Shown here: positions 1 to 8,950 of the stretch, in pieces
Numbering within the stretch: the stretch's first letter is position 1
Layout: each line of letters opens with the position of its first letter
Assembly (NCBI RefSeq): GCF_020616555.1
Contig: NZ_CP085173.1
Location: 7,084,001-7,148,000 of the forward strand
Direction of reading: 5' to 3'
DNA: 64,000 bases
DNA from: Streptomyces longhuiensis
GTDB lineage: Bacteria > Actinomycetota > Actinomycetes > Streptomycetales > Streptomycetaceae
The notes under the pieces: model-generated
What the model was told of the DNA's origin: nothing
What the model saw: the letters and a program-made list of their open reading frames with translations, nothing else
The model's database searches: none
Translations under genes and position numbers: made by a program

Positions 1-1457
1 AACGGGGCGGTGTGCTGGCCGAGTTGCGCGGCGACCTGGGCAAGCTGAGCCACCTCGCCGGGCGGCCCGCCCAGATCACCGTCGAGGAGGACTACGTCAT
101 GCCGCCGCTGAAGGTGGCGACCCGGCAGTGGCACAAGCCGCTCGCCGACCTCGGCCCGGCCGTCGAGCTCCTGTCCGTCTTCGACTGGCTGCACGACGTA
201 CGCGTCCTGATGACGGCCGCGTTCGTCGAGCGGTTCGGAGCCGGGGCCAACATCCCGCTCGCCGCGAACGCCGCGTTCGTCGTCGGCGAGGTGTCCCGGC
301 GCGCCGCCGCCATGGACGCCGTGTACGGGCCGCACGGCACCGGCGACCCGTCCGCCCTCGCCGGCATCGGCCCCGCCGACGGCTCCCTCGAGCGCATGTA
401 CCTGCTGCGCCGCGAGCTCACCGAGGCCGTCCACGCGCGCCTGTCCAAGACCGTCGACGCCGGCGACGACACCCTCGTCCTCACCCCCGACGACGTGGCG
501 GGCCTGACCGCGTCCCTGCCCGACCGGTTCCGCCAGGACCCCCTCATCTACGGCGTCCTCCTCCAGGAGGGCGACGGCAGGCTCGTCCTCAACGACGGAC
601 TGCCGGGCCACGGCATGCTCTACGCCCGCTTCCTCGACGCCGACCGCCGCATGGGAGGCCGCGCCCTGCCCCGCCTCGCCGGACACCTCCAGCGGGAGTA
701 CGGCTTCGACGGCGCCCGCGTCACCGAGGACCTCGGCCTGCACCGCCTCAACGTCAACGCCCACGCTCCGATCCTGCCCGGCGGCCTCACCCCCGAGGAC
801 TGGTTCACGCTGCGCCTCGCGCACGACCCGGACACCGACACGCTGCGCGTCGAGGACGCCGACGGCGCGCCCCTGCGCGTCCTGCCGCTCGGCACGGGCC
901 ACCCCGGCCTGTTCCCGCCGCCCCTGTCCGTCGCCTCGGGCCTCGCCATCAGCGGCCGCCTCTTCAACAGCCTGCCCAACAGCTGGCACGCGGCGACGCC
1001 GTGGGACCGCGCCACCACCAGGACCGCGCCCCGCATGGCCGTCGGCGACGTCCTCATCGGGCGCCGCCGCTGGTACGGCGGCGACGAACTCACCACCGCG
1101 GTCTCCGCGGGACCCGACGAGCACGACCGGCTCCTCGCGCTCAACGCGTGGCGCGCCCGGCACGGCGTCGCCGAAGAGGTCGTCATCAAGAACGCGCCCG
1201 AGGACGAGGGACCCCTCTCGGTGGGCGCCCCCGACGTGCAGTCCAAGCGGCTCCAGCAGAAGCCGCAGTACGTCGACCTGACCAGCGCCCTGAGCGCCCG
1301 CGTCCTGCCGCGCATGCTCGACCGGCGCGGCGCCGACGGCTGCTACCTGGAAGAGGCGCTGCCGTCCGTCGTCGACGGCACGCACGCCACCGAGTGGGTC
1401 GTCGAGGTCGGCCGCGACGCCGGCGGCCGCTTCACCTACCGAGGGGGACCGGCATGA
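1..1457 (+). CDS. LanB-type dehydratase, glutamylation domain (5' truncated by window edge)
   Basis: The frame is open from the first complete codon (position 3), so the gene starts outside the window and at least 481 C-terminal residues are visible. They resemble the C-terminal part of the split lantibiotic/thiopeptide dehydratase glutamylation domain (PF04738), which uses Glu-tRNA to activate Ser/Thr of a RiPP precursor before elimination to Dha/Dhb. Segments such as FPPPLSVASGLAIS and NSWHAATPWDR fit the family. The stop overlaps the next start (ATGA), so it is the upstream member of a tightly coupled operon with ThiF, YcaO, dehydrogenase and SpaB_C genes. Family call is by overall resemblance. 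The internal GTG at 12 is not taken as the true start. Confidence 0.8.
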   Translation, partial: RGGVLAELRGDLGKLSHLAGRPAQITVEEDYVMPPLKVATRQWHKPLADLGPAVELLSVFDWLHDVRVLMTAAFVERFGAGANIPLAANAAFVVGEVSRRAAAMDAVYGPHGTGDPSALAGIGPADGSLERMYLLRRELTEAVHARLSKTVDAGDDTLVLTPDDVAGLTASLPDRFRQDPLIYGVLLQEGDGRLVLNDGLPGHGMLYARFLDADRRMGGRALPRLAGHLQREYGFDGARVTEDLGLHRLNVNAHAPILPGGLTPEDWFTLRLAHDPDTDTLRVEDADGAPLRVLPLGTGHPGLFPPPLSVASGLAISGRLFNSLPNSWHAATPWDRATTRTAPRMAVGDVLIGRRRWYGGDELTTAVSAGPDEHDRLLALNAWRARHGVAEEVVIKNAPEDEGPLSVGAPDVQSKRLQQKPQYVDLTSALSARVLPRMLDRRGADGCYLEEALPSVVDGTHATEWVVEVGRDAGGRFTYRGGPA

Positions 1458-3103
1458 CGAACGCCAAGCTCAAGGCCCGCCCGGACCTGCACTTCGCGCC
1501 CGTGCCCGGCGGCGTCTACCTCAGCGGCACGCGCGGCCAGGTCGTCCTGCGCGGCTCCGACGTCCTGCACGCCGTGGCCGAGGGCTGCGTCCCCCTCCTG
1601 GAGAACGGCGCGACCGAGGACGAACTCGTCGCCGAACTCGGCACCGAGCGCTCCCGGCCCGCCGTGCGCCACCTCGTCGGCAAGCTGCGCGAGGCGGGGC
1701 TCCTGCTCGACCCCGACGCGTTCACCGCCTCCGAGCCGTCCGCCGAGGAGCGCGCGCCGCACGCCGAGTCCGTCGCCCGCCTCGAAGCCCGACTCGACGA
1801 CCCCTACGCCGCGTTCGCCCGGCTGCGTGCCGCCCGGGTCCTCGTCACGGGCCCGCCCCAGGCGACAGGGCCGGCGGCGCGCGGGCTGCGCCGGGCCGGG
1901 GTGGGGGAGGTGACGGTCGTCGAGGCGCCCGGTTCGTCCGGCCACGTGGACGAAGGCGCGGACGCCGTACTGGAGATCCGTACCGCAGCCGAGGGTGCGG
2001 GGTACGAACTCCCCTCTGTCGAGCACCACTTGACCGTCCTCCTCGGTGACACGGTTCATGTCGTGGGCCCCGTTCTCGCGGGCGGTCCCGAGGGCGCCGA
2101 GACCTTCCGTGAGCGGGTCCTGTCCTGGACGGACGAGGGCGACGGACCCGTGCCGCGCCCGATGGCCGACGCCGTCGCCGGGGCCCTCGCGGGGCAGCTG
2201 CTCATCGACACGCTGACCGGGACGGCGGACGCGGGCGAGGCCCACGTCGTGCACGGGGCGGACCTGGTCTCCGACCGGGTGACCGTCGGGGGAGCCCGCA
2301 TGGCGGCCGCGACCGGCCGGCCGGGCTCCCTCCTCGCCGACGTGCCCTCGACGCCGATGCCCGAACCCGAGGACGCGCGCGAGTCGGCCGTGGCCCTCGC
2401 CGGACGCTGGACCGGCCTGTTCGCCTACACCGCCGACGAGGACCTGCCGCAGATGCCGCTCGCCCTGCGCGCCGTGGAGCAGCGCGGGGAGCGCGAGGGC
2501 ACGGTCGTCGCCTGGGGACCGCACCAGGAGGCCGCGACCGTCGCCGCCGCGCTGCTCGCCCTGCGGGACCGCGTCCCGGGAGCGGCCGCCGGACTGACCG
2601 AGGAACACTGGCTGCTCGACGGCACGTTGAGGATGCTGGCCCCACGCGCGGTGGAGTGTGCCGGGGCCGACGCGACGCCCGACGCCGAAGGACGGCGCAT
2701 CCTGTCCGCCCTCCGGCAGCTCATGGAGGGCGAACCCCTGCTCGCGCTGCGTCACGTCCCCGGCGTCGACTGGCGTCTCGCCGAGGTCACCACGGCGGCC
2801 GGTGAACTCCTCGGCGCGGGCTGGGGATCCACTCCGCAGGAGGCGCTGCGCACCGCCCTGTGCGAGGCCGTCGCCCACGCGCAGACGGAACGGCCCGGCC
2901 AACTCTCCGCGGACGCACTGCTGTTCGCCGACCCGGCCGCCATCGGCGCCCTGCGCGCCCAGCTCATCGCCCACGCCGACACCCTCGGCATCGCCTTCGT
3001 CGGCCACGCCGTCACCGCGGACCCGGTGCTCGGCGAGATCCCCTTCTGGTACGGGCCGGTCGAGGCCGCAGAGCGCACGCGGGAGACCCACGATGCACAG
3101 TGA
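1454..3103 (+). CDS. Ocin-ThiF-like / RRE leader-peptide-binding protein
   Basis: 549 aa, ATG overlapping the upstream stop by 4 bp. The first ~90 residues look like a winged-helix RiPP recognition element (GVYLSGTRGQVVLRG, then VRHLVGKLREAGLLLD). The middle resembles an E1/ThiF-like fold without obvious catalytic or zinc residues. The C-terminal third (LLALRHVPGVDWRLAEVTTAAG) is also seen in TOMM maturation proteins. Known role of the family: bind the precursor leader and present the core to the YcaO cyclodehydratase. Its stop overlaps the YcaO start by 11 bp, so production of the two partners is probably coupled. The exact border between RRE and ThiF-like parts is uncertain. Confidence 0.8.
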   Translation: MTNAKLKARPDLHFAPVPGGVYLSGTRGQVVLRGSDVLHAVAEGCVPLLENGATEDELVAELGTERSRPAVRHLVGKLREAGLLLDPDAFTASEPSAEERAPHAESVARLEARLDDPYAAFARLRAARVLVTGPPQATGPAARGLRRAGVGEVTVVEAPGSSGHVDEGADAVLEIRTAAEGAGYELPSVEHHLTVLLGDTVHVVGPVLAGGPEGAETFRERVLSWTDEGDGPVPRPMADAVAGALAGQLLIDTLTGTADAGEAHVVHGADLVSDRVTVGGARMAAATGRPGSLLADVPSTPMPEPEDARESAVALAGRWTGLFAYTADEDLPQMPLALRAVEQRGEREGTVVAWGPHQEAATVAAALLALRDRVPGAAAGLTEEHWLLDGTLRMLAPRAVECAGADATPDAEGRRILSALRQLMEGEPLLALRHVPGVDWRLAEVTTAAGELLGAGWGSTPQEALRTALCEAVAHAQTERPGQLSADALLFADPAAIGALRAQLIAHADTLGIAFVGHAVTADPVLGEIPFWYGPVEAAERTRETHDAQ

Positions 3104-5021
3104 CACGGCGGACACCATCACCGCGCGGCGCGCTCCCGACGCGTACGACGACGGGATCTGGCGGGACGTCTGTGCCGGGCTCGACGCCCCGCTCGTCGGG
3201 GGCGGCGCGAGCGTCTCCGTCCGGCGCGGCTGGGACCTCGGCTGGGAACGTCAACACCTCGACGCCGCCAGGGAGTCGGGCCGACCGCATCTGTCCGTGC
3301 GCGTCCACGGCGACGAGGTCCTGGTCGGACCGCTGTGGGCGCCGGGCACCGATGCCGGGTGCGCGGGCTGCGCCGAGGTGCGCGAGCGCACCGTCGTCGA
3401 CCACCCCCTGGTCGGCGACCTCACCCACGCCGCCGCCGGCCCCGCACCGTCCGAGGCGCTGCTGCCCGAACTGCTCCGGGCGTCCCTGGAGCATCTGGCG
3501 CGGCGGCCCCTCGGCCCCGGCGAGCTCTACGCGGTCTCGGTGCGCGGCCTGCGCCGCCACCGCGTCGCTCGCAGTTTCCACTGCCCGCTGTGCGGCCCTG
3601 AGAAGGGTGAACTCGCGGCCGCGGAGCAGCCGTTGCCACTCGCGCTGCGGAATCGGCCGGCCTCACCGGGCGACCCGACGCGATCCGGCGACAGCCGTCT
3701 CGTCGAGCGCGGCCTGCTGCGCGAGCGCCTGGTCGACGACCGCTTCGGCCCGGTCCGCGCCATCCTGCGCGAGTCCCGCACCCCGTTCGCGATGAGCATG
3801 GCCGTCGTGCCAGACGCGCCGGCGATGGGTCACGGCCGCGCCAGGACGTTCGCCGAGACCGAGCCGGTCGCCGTCCTGGAGGCGTACGAGCGGCTCGGCG
3901 GATTCCCGTACGACATCCCGGTCCTCACGGACCGCGCGTACGCGGACGTCGCCGAGCACGCCGTGGACCCGGCGACCCTCGGCCGGTACACGGACGAGCA
4001 GCTGGCCCACCCGACGAGCCGGGTGACCCCGCACACGGCCGACACCCCGATGGACTGGGTGTGGGGCCACGACCTCGACGACGGGCGGGCCCTGCTCGTC
4101 CCCGCCGACCACGCCTTCTACCAGTACGAGTACGCGTTCCGCAGGGACCGGCGCGCCGCGAGGGCCGTCGGGCCGCACGAGCGCAAGCACTACTTCTACG
4201 AGTCGTCCAGCGGCTGCGCCGTCGGAGCGAACCTCGAAGAGGCGGCGCTGCACTCGCTGTTCGAGCTGGCCGAGCGCGACGCGTTCCTGACCTCCTGGTA
4301 CCGGGCCGCGCCGCTGCCGCACATCCCGGAGAGCTCGATCACCGACCCGACGAGCCGCGCCATGATCGAGCTGATCCAGGCGCGCGGCTTCGACATCCAT
4401 CTCCTGGTCGCCACCCGGGACATCGCGCTGCCCGTGGTCTGGGTCCTCGCCGTCAACCGGCTCAACCCGTTCCCCGCGACGTTCTCCTCGGCCGGGTCCG
4501 GTGCGGACCCGCAGTCCGCGATCCGAGGCGCCCTGCGCGAGGTCGCCCAGCTCGTCACCAACCCGGTCGACTGGACCAGGGAACAGGTCGAGGCCATGGC
4601 CGAAGACCCCTGGCTGGTACAGGAGTTGGAGGACCACGTGCGGTTCTCCTCGATCCCCGAGACGCGCGAGCGGGCCACGGCCGCGCTCGGCGGTCCGGGC
4701 GTCACCCTGGACGAGGCGTTCCCCGACTGGCCGCGCCGCCTCGCCGACGCGTCGGGCGGTGATGTGCGGGGCGCCCTGGACTTCGTGCGCTCCCTGTTCG
4801 CCGACGCGGGCCTCGACCGGATCGTCCTCGTCGACCAGACGAGCCGCGAGCACGCCGACGCGGGCATCCACGTCGCGCGCGCGGTCGTCCCCGGCATCCT
4901 GCCGATGTGCTTCGGCCACGCACAGCAGCGCCTGGCGGGCCTGCCCCGGCTGGAGGCGGCCCTCCGCGGCACCGCCCAGGAGCACCGGACGTCCCCCTAC
5001 GACCCCCACCCGTTCCCGTGA
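3093..5021 (+). CDS. YcaO-domain azoline cyclodehydratase
   Basis: 642 aa. ATG at 3093 chosen because it overlaps the preceding stop by 11 bp; the same frame is open further upstream. The N-terminal ~200 residues carry two Cys pairs (CAGCAEVRE and CPLCGPEKGE) typical of a zinc-bound E1-like region. The rest is YcaO, with the ATP-binding stretch SGCAVGANLEEAALHSLFEL followed by AERDAF. YcaO enzymes use ATP to phosphorylate the peptide amide and cyclise Cys/Ser/Thr to thiazoline/oxazoline. The protein ends in proline-rich PYDPHPFP; proline-rich C-termini are common in azoline-forming YcaO proteins. The stop overlaps the next GTG by 4 bp. Confidence 0.88.
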   Translation: MHSDTADTITARRAPDAYDDGIWRDVCAGLDAPLVGGGASVSVRRGWDLGWERQHLDAARESGRPHLSVRVHGDEVLVGPLWAPGTDAGCAGCAEVRERTVVDHPLVGDLTHAAAGPAPSEALLPELLRASLEHLARRPLGPGELYAVSVRGLRRHRVARSFHCPLCGPEKGELAAAEQPLPLALRNRPASPGDPTRSGDSRLVERGLLRERLVDDRFGPVRAILRESRTPFAMSMAVVPDAPAMGHGRARTFAETEPVAVLEAYERLGGFPYDIPVLTDRAYADVAEHAVDPATLGRYTDEQLAHPTSRVTPHTADTPMDWVWGHDLDDGRALLVPADHAFYQYEYAFRRDRRAARAVGPHERKHYFYESSSGCAVGANLEEAALHSLFELAERDAFLTSWYRAAPLPHIPESSITDPTSRAMIELIQARGFDIHLLVATRDIALPVVWVLAVNRLNPFPATFSSAGSGADPQSAIRGALREVAQLVTNPVDWTREQVEAMAEDPWLVQELEDHVRFSSIPETRERATAALGGPGVTLDEAFPDWPRRLADASGGDVRGALDFVRSLFADAGLDRIVLVDQTSREHADAGIHVARAVVPGILPMCFGHAQQRLAGLPRLEAALRGTAQEHRTSPYDPHPFP

Positions 5022-6520
5022 CCGCGCCCGCGCCGGCCCGGCGTTCCCCCGTGGAACTGCCGGGCCCCGAAGGCGACAACAGCATCGCGCGCGAACCTCT
5101 CTGGTACGCGTACGGCGCCGGCGCCGACCGGCCCGAGCCGCCCCCGTGGACCTGGACGCCCGAACCGCCCCCGGACACACACGTCCCGCCCGAGCCTCCG
5201 CGCGCGGGCGCCCCGCGCGAGACCCTCCCGCTCGGCACCGTCGACCTGCTGGAGGCCATGCCCTACCCCGCGCTCCCGCCGCCGCGCGATGTGCCGGACC
5301 GCCTGGCCCGCGCGCTGGTCACCGCGTTCGGCCCGCAGCGCCGCGAGCCCGAGAACCCGTACAACGACCACCGCCCCTACGCCTCCCCGCGCTGCCTCTT
5401 CCCCGTGCACGCCTTCGTGACCGGGGGCGGTGGCGGGGCGCCCTGGCGTGTCCTCGATCCCGGCCGGCACGCGCTGACCGGTGAGCCGGCCGGGGGCGCG
5501 CCGAGCCGGATCGCCCTCACCGGCCGCTACACGTCGATCCCCGCCGCCTACAAGTGGTTCAGGGGCTCGCTGGTCGCACTCGAACTCGGCATGGTGCTGC
5601 GGGCGTTGGGCGTGGGCTTCGACCTGTTCGACGTACCCGCGCGGCTTTCGCTGCCCGGGCCCGACGGGCATGAACTCCTCGGGGACCTCGGGCTCGACCC
5701 GGCCTGGCAGTGGTCGCTGCCTCTCACCCTCGATGTCGGCGACCCGGCCCCGGTCCTGCCCGTACGGCGTCGGGCCGCCGTCCCTGACCTGCGCGACCCG
5801 TCCCTCGCCGACCTCGTGCGCGTCAACCGGCAGCAGACGTACGACAGTTCACCCGTCCCGGTCGGGCGCGCGATCCCGGGGGACCTGCCCCTCTCGCGCA
5901 CCGTCCCGAACTGGGCGGAGCTTCTGTGGCAGCGGCACTCGGGGCGCATGCCCCGCGCCCTGCACGGCATGAGCGGCCGTCGCGCCCGGCTCCCCGCCGA
6001 GGCGTTCGACAGCGCCCTGCGGTGGCTCGCCGTCCCGCCCCCGGGGCCCGACCTCGCGGCGGCCTTCGACGCGGTGAACGTCACCGCCGTCGTCCAGGGC
6101 GTCGACGGCCACGAGGACGGGGTCCACCGCGCGGTCCCGGGCGGCGCCCGTCTGCTGCGCGCCGACGCGGAAGCGCCCGCCCGTCTGGAGGAGCACTACG
6201 GGTACGGCGTCTCGCCCGTCAACGGCTGCCGCATCCGGCACGCGCCCATGACCGTGTTCTTCTCCGTGCGCCCCCGCGACCTGTTCGCCCGCTCGGGCCC
6301 GGCCGGGTGGGGCGCCGCACAGCACGCCGTCGGCTGGGCCGCCCACGGCCTGTGCCTCTCGGCGGCGGCCTCCGGCCTCTTCGCCCGGCCCGTCCGCGCG
6401 TTCAAGGAGATCCCGACCCAGCGCGTCCTCGGCCTCGAACCGGACGAGACGATCGTCCTCTCCGTCGTCGTCGGCGCCCCGCAGGACTCGGGCGGCGCCC
6501 TCCTGGACCTGCGGCTGTGA
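5018..6520 (+). CDS. SagB-type FMN-dependent azoline dehydrogenase
   Basis: 500 aa from a GTG overlapping the YcaO stop (GTGA). Nitroreductase-like sequence in two halves, with YTSIPAAYKWFRGSLVALEL in the first and AAQHAVGWAAHGLCLSAAAS in the second, as in the dehydrogenases of thiopeptide and linear azole clusters. Known role: oxidise azolines made by YcaO to aromatic azoles using FMN. The length suits a two-domain thiazole/oxazole oxidase rather than a single SagB domain of about 200 aa; the half-domain reading is inferred from resemblance. Translation appears coupled to both neighbours. Confidence 0.82.
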   Translation: MTAPAPARRSPVELPGPEGDNSIAREPLWYAYGAGADRPEPPPWTWTPEPPPDTHVPPEPPRAGAPRETLPLGTVDLLEAMPYPALPPPRDVPDRLARALVTAFGPQRREPENPYNDHRPYASPRCLFPVHAFVTGGGGGAPWRVLDPGRHALTGEPAGGAPSRIALTGRYTSIPAAYKWFRGSLVALELGMVLRALGVGFDLFDVPARLSLPGPDGHELLGDLGLDPAWQWSLPLTLDVGDPAPVLPVRRRAAVPDLRDPSLADLVRVNRQQTYDSSPVPVGRAIPGDLPLSRTVPNWAELLWQRHSGRMPRALHGMSGRRARLPAEAFDSALRWLAVPPPGPDLAAAFDAVNVTAVVQGVDGHEDGVHRAVPGGARLLRADAEAPARLEEHYGYGVSPVNGCRIRHAPMTVFFSVRPRDLFARSGPAGWGAAQHAVGWAAHGLCLSAAASGLFARPVRAFKEIPTQRVLGLEPDETIVLSVVVGAPQDSGGALLDLRL

Positions 6521-6552
6521 CCGCCCACGCCCCGACCACTCAGGGAGACCTC

Positions 6553-7443
6553 ATGACATGGAGCTCGTGGCACCTCCACCTCGCCACCACCGCCCGGTCC
6601 GCGCACGACCGCGTCCTCACCGACGTGATCGGCCCCACGATCGGCGAACTCGCCCCCGGCACCCCCTGGTTCTTCATCCGCTACTGGCAGGCCGGGCCCC
6701 ATCTGCGGCTGCGGATCAAGGGCTTGGACACGGCCGCGTACGACCGTGTCGAGGAGGCGCTGCGCGTCCGGCTCGCCGACGCCGGCACGCTCGGGCCCGG
6801 CGAGGAGCCGCTCGACCCCGACGCCTACCTCGAAGGCGCGGGAGCGCTCGCCTCCGCGGGCGAGCAGGGCGACGACCGGCACGTACGGGCCATGCTGGCG
6901 CCCGGCGTCCACCGCGCCGACTACGACCCCGAGTTCGACCGCTACGGCGGACCCGCCCTGATGCCCGCCACCGAGGACCTGTTCCGCCTCTCCAGCGAGC
7001 TCGTCCTGCGCCTCGCGCCGAAGGCTCCTGCGCAGGCACAGCGCTCCCTGCTCGCCCTGCGCGGCACCATGGCCGCCGCCGCGGCCCTCGGAGACACCGC
7101 CGAACGCGGCTACTTCTACGCACACGGCCTGGGCGCCTGGCGGGCCTGGGCCGGGGAGGCCGGCTACCCGGACGAGCTCCTCGACTCGCTGACGACGATC
7201 ACTCGGGACGCCGGGGCCAAGCCCGTGGACCCGCTCGCCCACGGCCCGTTCGCCCACTGGCACGACAGGCTCGCCACCCTCACCGGCGACATCCGGGAGA
7301 AGTCCCCGACCCACCCCGGCATGATCCTCTTCTCGCACGCGCACATGCTCCACAACCGCCTGGGCCTCAGCCTCCTGGAGGAGCTGCGCAACTACGCCTG
7401 GCTGGCGCATGTCTTCCCGGTCACCGAGGGTGCCCTCGCCTGA
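6553..7443 (+). CDS. SpaB_C-domain thiopeptide-type biosynthesis enzyme
   Basis: 296 aa. ATG 6553 is preferred for the AGGGAG ribosome site 7 bp upstream and because the family begins near WSSWHLHL. GTG 6517, overlapping the previous stop, is an alternative that adds 12 residues. It matches stand-alone C-terminal LanB domains: FIRYWQAGPHLRLRIKG near the start and HAHMLHNRLGLSLLEE near the end. These proteins either eliminate glutamate from glutamylated Ser/Thr or, in thiopeptide clusters, form the pyridine by formal [4+2] cycloaddition. Only one SpaB_C gene is visible, so elimination is the simpler reading, but a second copy could lie left of the window. Last gene of the operon; a strong terminator follows. 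Confidence 0.8.
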   Translation: MTWSSWHLHLATTARSAHDRVLTDVIGPTIGELAPGTPWFFIRYWQAGPHLRLRIKGLDTAAYDRVEEALRVRLADAGTLGPGEEPLDPDAYLEGAGALASAGEQGDDRHVRAMLAPGVHRADYDPEFDRYGGPALMPATEDLFRLSSELVLRLAPKAPAQAQRSLLALRGTMAAAAALGDTAERGYFYAHGLGAWRAWAGEAGYPDELLDSLTTITRDAGAKPVDPLAHGPFAHWHDRLATLTGDIREKSPTHPGMILFSHAHMLHNRLGLSLLEELRNYAWLAHVFPVTEGALA

Positions 7444-7462
7444 CCCGGGAGCACGCACGACG

Positions 7463-7493
7463 AGGCCCGGCCGGTGCATCACCGGCCGGGCCT
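7463..7493 (+). terminator. Intrinsic terminator of the RiPP operon
   Basis: Perfect 13-bp stem AGGCCCGGCCGGT / ACCGGCCGGGCCT with a 5-nt loop (GCATC), 19 bp after the SpaB_C stop. It has no long U tract, as is usual in Streptomyces. It may also act for the convergent YceI gene. Confidence 0.85.
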
Positions 7494-7514
7494 TCGTGCG
7501 GTGCCGCACATGGA

Positions 7515-8042
7515 TCAGGCGCGCACGAACACCGCCGTCACCCGCACCCGCAGCCGGGGACCCACCATCGCCCGCATCGCGCTCACGCCGCACGCGTGCC
7601 GGTCGACGGTCGCCGACGCGCGGACGACCGTGCGGGCGCCCTCCGGGACGACCTCGTCGACCGTGAGGACCAGCGGCACCGCGCGGCCCTTGACGGACAG
7701 CAGGCCGGAGACGGTCCAGGGCTCGTCCACGGCGAGGGTCTCACCGTCGAAACGCAGGAGCGGGTGGCGCTCCGTGTCGAGGAAGGCGGGGCCACGGACG
7801 GCGTCGTCCCGGCGCGGGTTCCCGGTCGTGAAGCCGGCCGCGTCGAGCGCGACGTCGAGGTGGCCGAGCCGGCCGTCCCCGTCGAGTTCCGCGGCGCCGG
7901 AGCGCACCGGCATCGACCCGGTCACCGGGAGGAGGAGAAAGTGCCGGCCGGTGAACTCGACGGAACTGGCGGAGGGTTCGAGGGTCCAGGCGCCGGCGAG
8001 ATCGGCGGGCCCGGGGCGTGTGTGCGGTTCGGTGAGGGACAT
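7515..8042 (-). CDS. YceI-family lipid-binding-like protein
   Basis: 175 aa. ATG 8042 has an AAGGGAA ribosome site just upstream; the open frame extends further but the extra residues are Arg/Pro-rich and unlike the family. YceI signature features: ASSVEFTGRHFLL, FTTGNPRRD and AFLDTERHPLLRF, then the closing strand region. YceI proteins form a barrel-like fold that binds isoprenoid or other lipids; cytoplasmic actinobacterial members without signal peptide, like this one, have no settled role. Convergent with the RiPP operon and downstream of the ABC exporter on the same strand, with a hairpin between. A link to the RiPP is possible but unsupported. Confidence 0.82.
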   Translation of the reverse strand: MSLTEPHTRPGPADLAGAWTLEPSASSVEFTGRHFLLLPVTGSMPVRSGAAELDGDGRLGHLDVALDAAGFTTGNPRRDDAVRGPAFLDTERHPLLRFDGETLAVDEPWTVSGLLSVKGRAVPLVLTVDEVVPEGARTVVRASATVDRHACGVSAMRAMVGPRLRVRVTAVFVRA

Positions 8043-8088
8043 GCGAGGGGGTTCCCTTCGGGAAGTGGGGGGTGGGGCGGAGTGCCGA

Positions 8089-8110
8089 GGGGGCCTCCGA
8101 GGAGGCCCCC
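8089..8110 (-). terminator. Hairpin after the ABC exporter operon
   Basis: Self-complementary GGGGGCCTCC / GGAGGCCCCC separated by 2 nt (about 9 bp usable stem). It lies between the permease stop and the YceI ribosome site, so it probably ends or attenuates the exporter transcript. Confidence 0.65.
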
Positions 8111-8137
8111 AAGAAGTACGCGGGGTAGGGGCGTGGC

Positions 8138-8950
8138 CTACTCCGGCCGCGGGTCCCAGCGGAAGCTGCGCACCGCGATCAGGGCGCCGACGACACCCCA
8201 GGCCGCGAGGACGGCGAGGTCGCGCCACTGGTAGCCGGAGTTCTGCGCGAAGGGCGCCAGCATCGCGTCGTTGAACGGCTTCACCGGGAGCAGCCCGGCG
8301 ATGTTGTTGAGGACCTCGGAGTGGATCGGGAAGTAGCTGCCCGAGATGAACACCAGCGGGAACTGGATGAACTGCACCACGGCGGGCGCCGCTTCCGAGT
8401 TCTTGATGAGCGAGGCGACACCCACGCCCAGGGCGCAGAAGCTCGCCGCGCCCAGCACGAGGGTGAGCATGATCGCGCCCCAGTGCGTCGGCAACGGCAC
8501 GTCGTACAGCGAGCCGATCCCGATGACGAGCGCGACGTCGACGACGCTCACGACGATGCAGTGCACGAGCAGGCCCGTGAAGTAGACCCAGGCCGGCAGC
8601 GGCGTCGCGTGCAGCCGCTTGAGCACCCCGGTCTGCCGGCGCATCGCGAGGACGATCGCCAACTGCCCGTAACAGGCGCCCAGTACGGACACCGCGGCGA
8701 TCGTCGGCGTGTAGTACTGCATGCCGGACAGGCCGAAGAAGAACTTGTCGTCGGCGCTGCCGCTGAACACCGCGCCGAAGATCGCGATGATCACGATCGG
8801 CAGCACGAACGTGAACACCATCGACTGCGGGTTGCGCCAGAACGACAGCTGCTCGTAACGGATCTGGTGGCCGAGCAGCGCCAGCGGGCTCCGCTCGGTG
8901 CGGGCGGTGCGCCCGGCCGCGGCGGCCGTGGTCGGGGTCAGGGTGGTCAT
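8138..8950 (-). CDS. ABC-2 type exporter permease
   Basis: 270 aa. The ATG at 8950 overlaps the stop of the ATPase gene by 4 bp and sits where the alignable sequence starts (RSPLALLGHQIRYEQLSFWR). About six hydrophobic segments: FVLPIVIIAIFGAVF, ISAVSVLG-like, GLLVHCIVVSVVDVALVIG, LTLVLGAASFCALGVGVA, PLVFISGSYF and a last one near the C-terminus. The family (PF01061/PF12698) exports drugs, lipids or peptides with a DrrA-type ATPase. Position beside a RiPP cluster makes self-resistance or export an option, but the operon is convergent to the cluster and could be unrelated. Confidence 0.85.
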   Translation of the reverse strand: MTTLTPTTAAAAGRTARTERSPLALLGHQIRYEQLSFWRNPQSMVFTFVLPIVIIAIFGAVFSGSADDKFFFGLSGMQYYTPTIAAVSVLGACYGQLAIVLAMRRQTGVLKRLHATPLPAWVYFTGLLVHCIVVSVVDVALVIGIGSLYDVPLPTHWGAIMLTLVLGAASFCALGVGVASLIKNSEAAPAVVQFIQFPLVFISGSYFPIHSEVLNNIAGLLPVKPFNDAMLAPFAQNSGYQWRDLAVLAAWGVVGALIAVRSFRWDPRPE

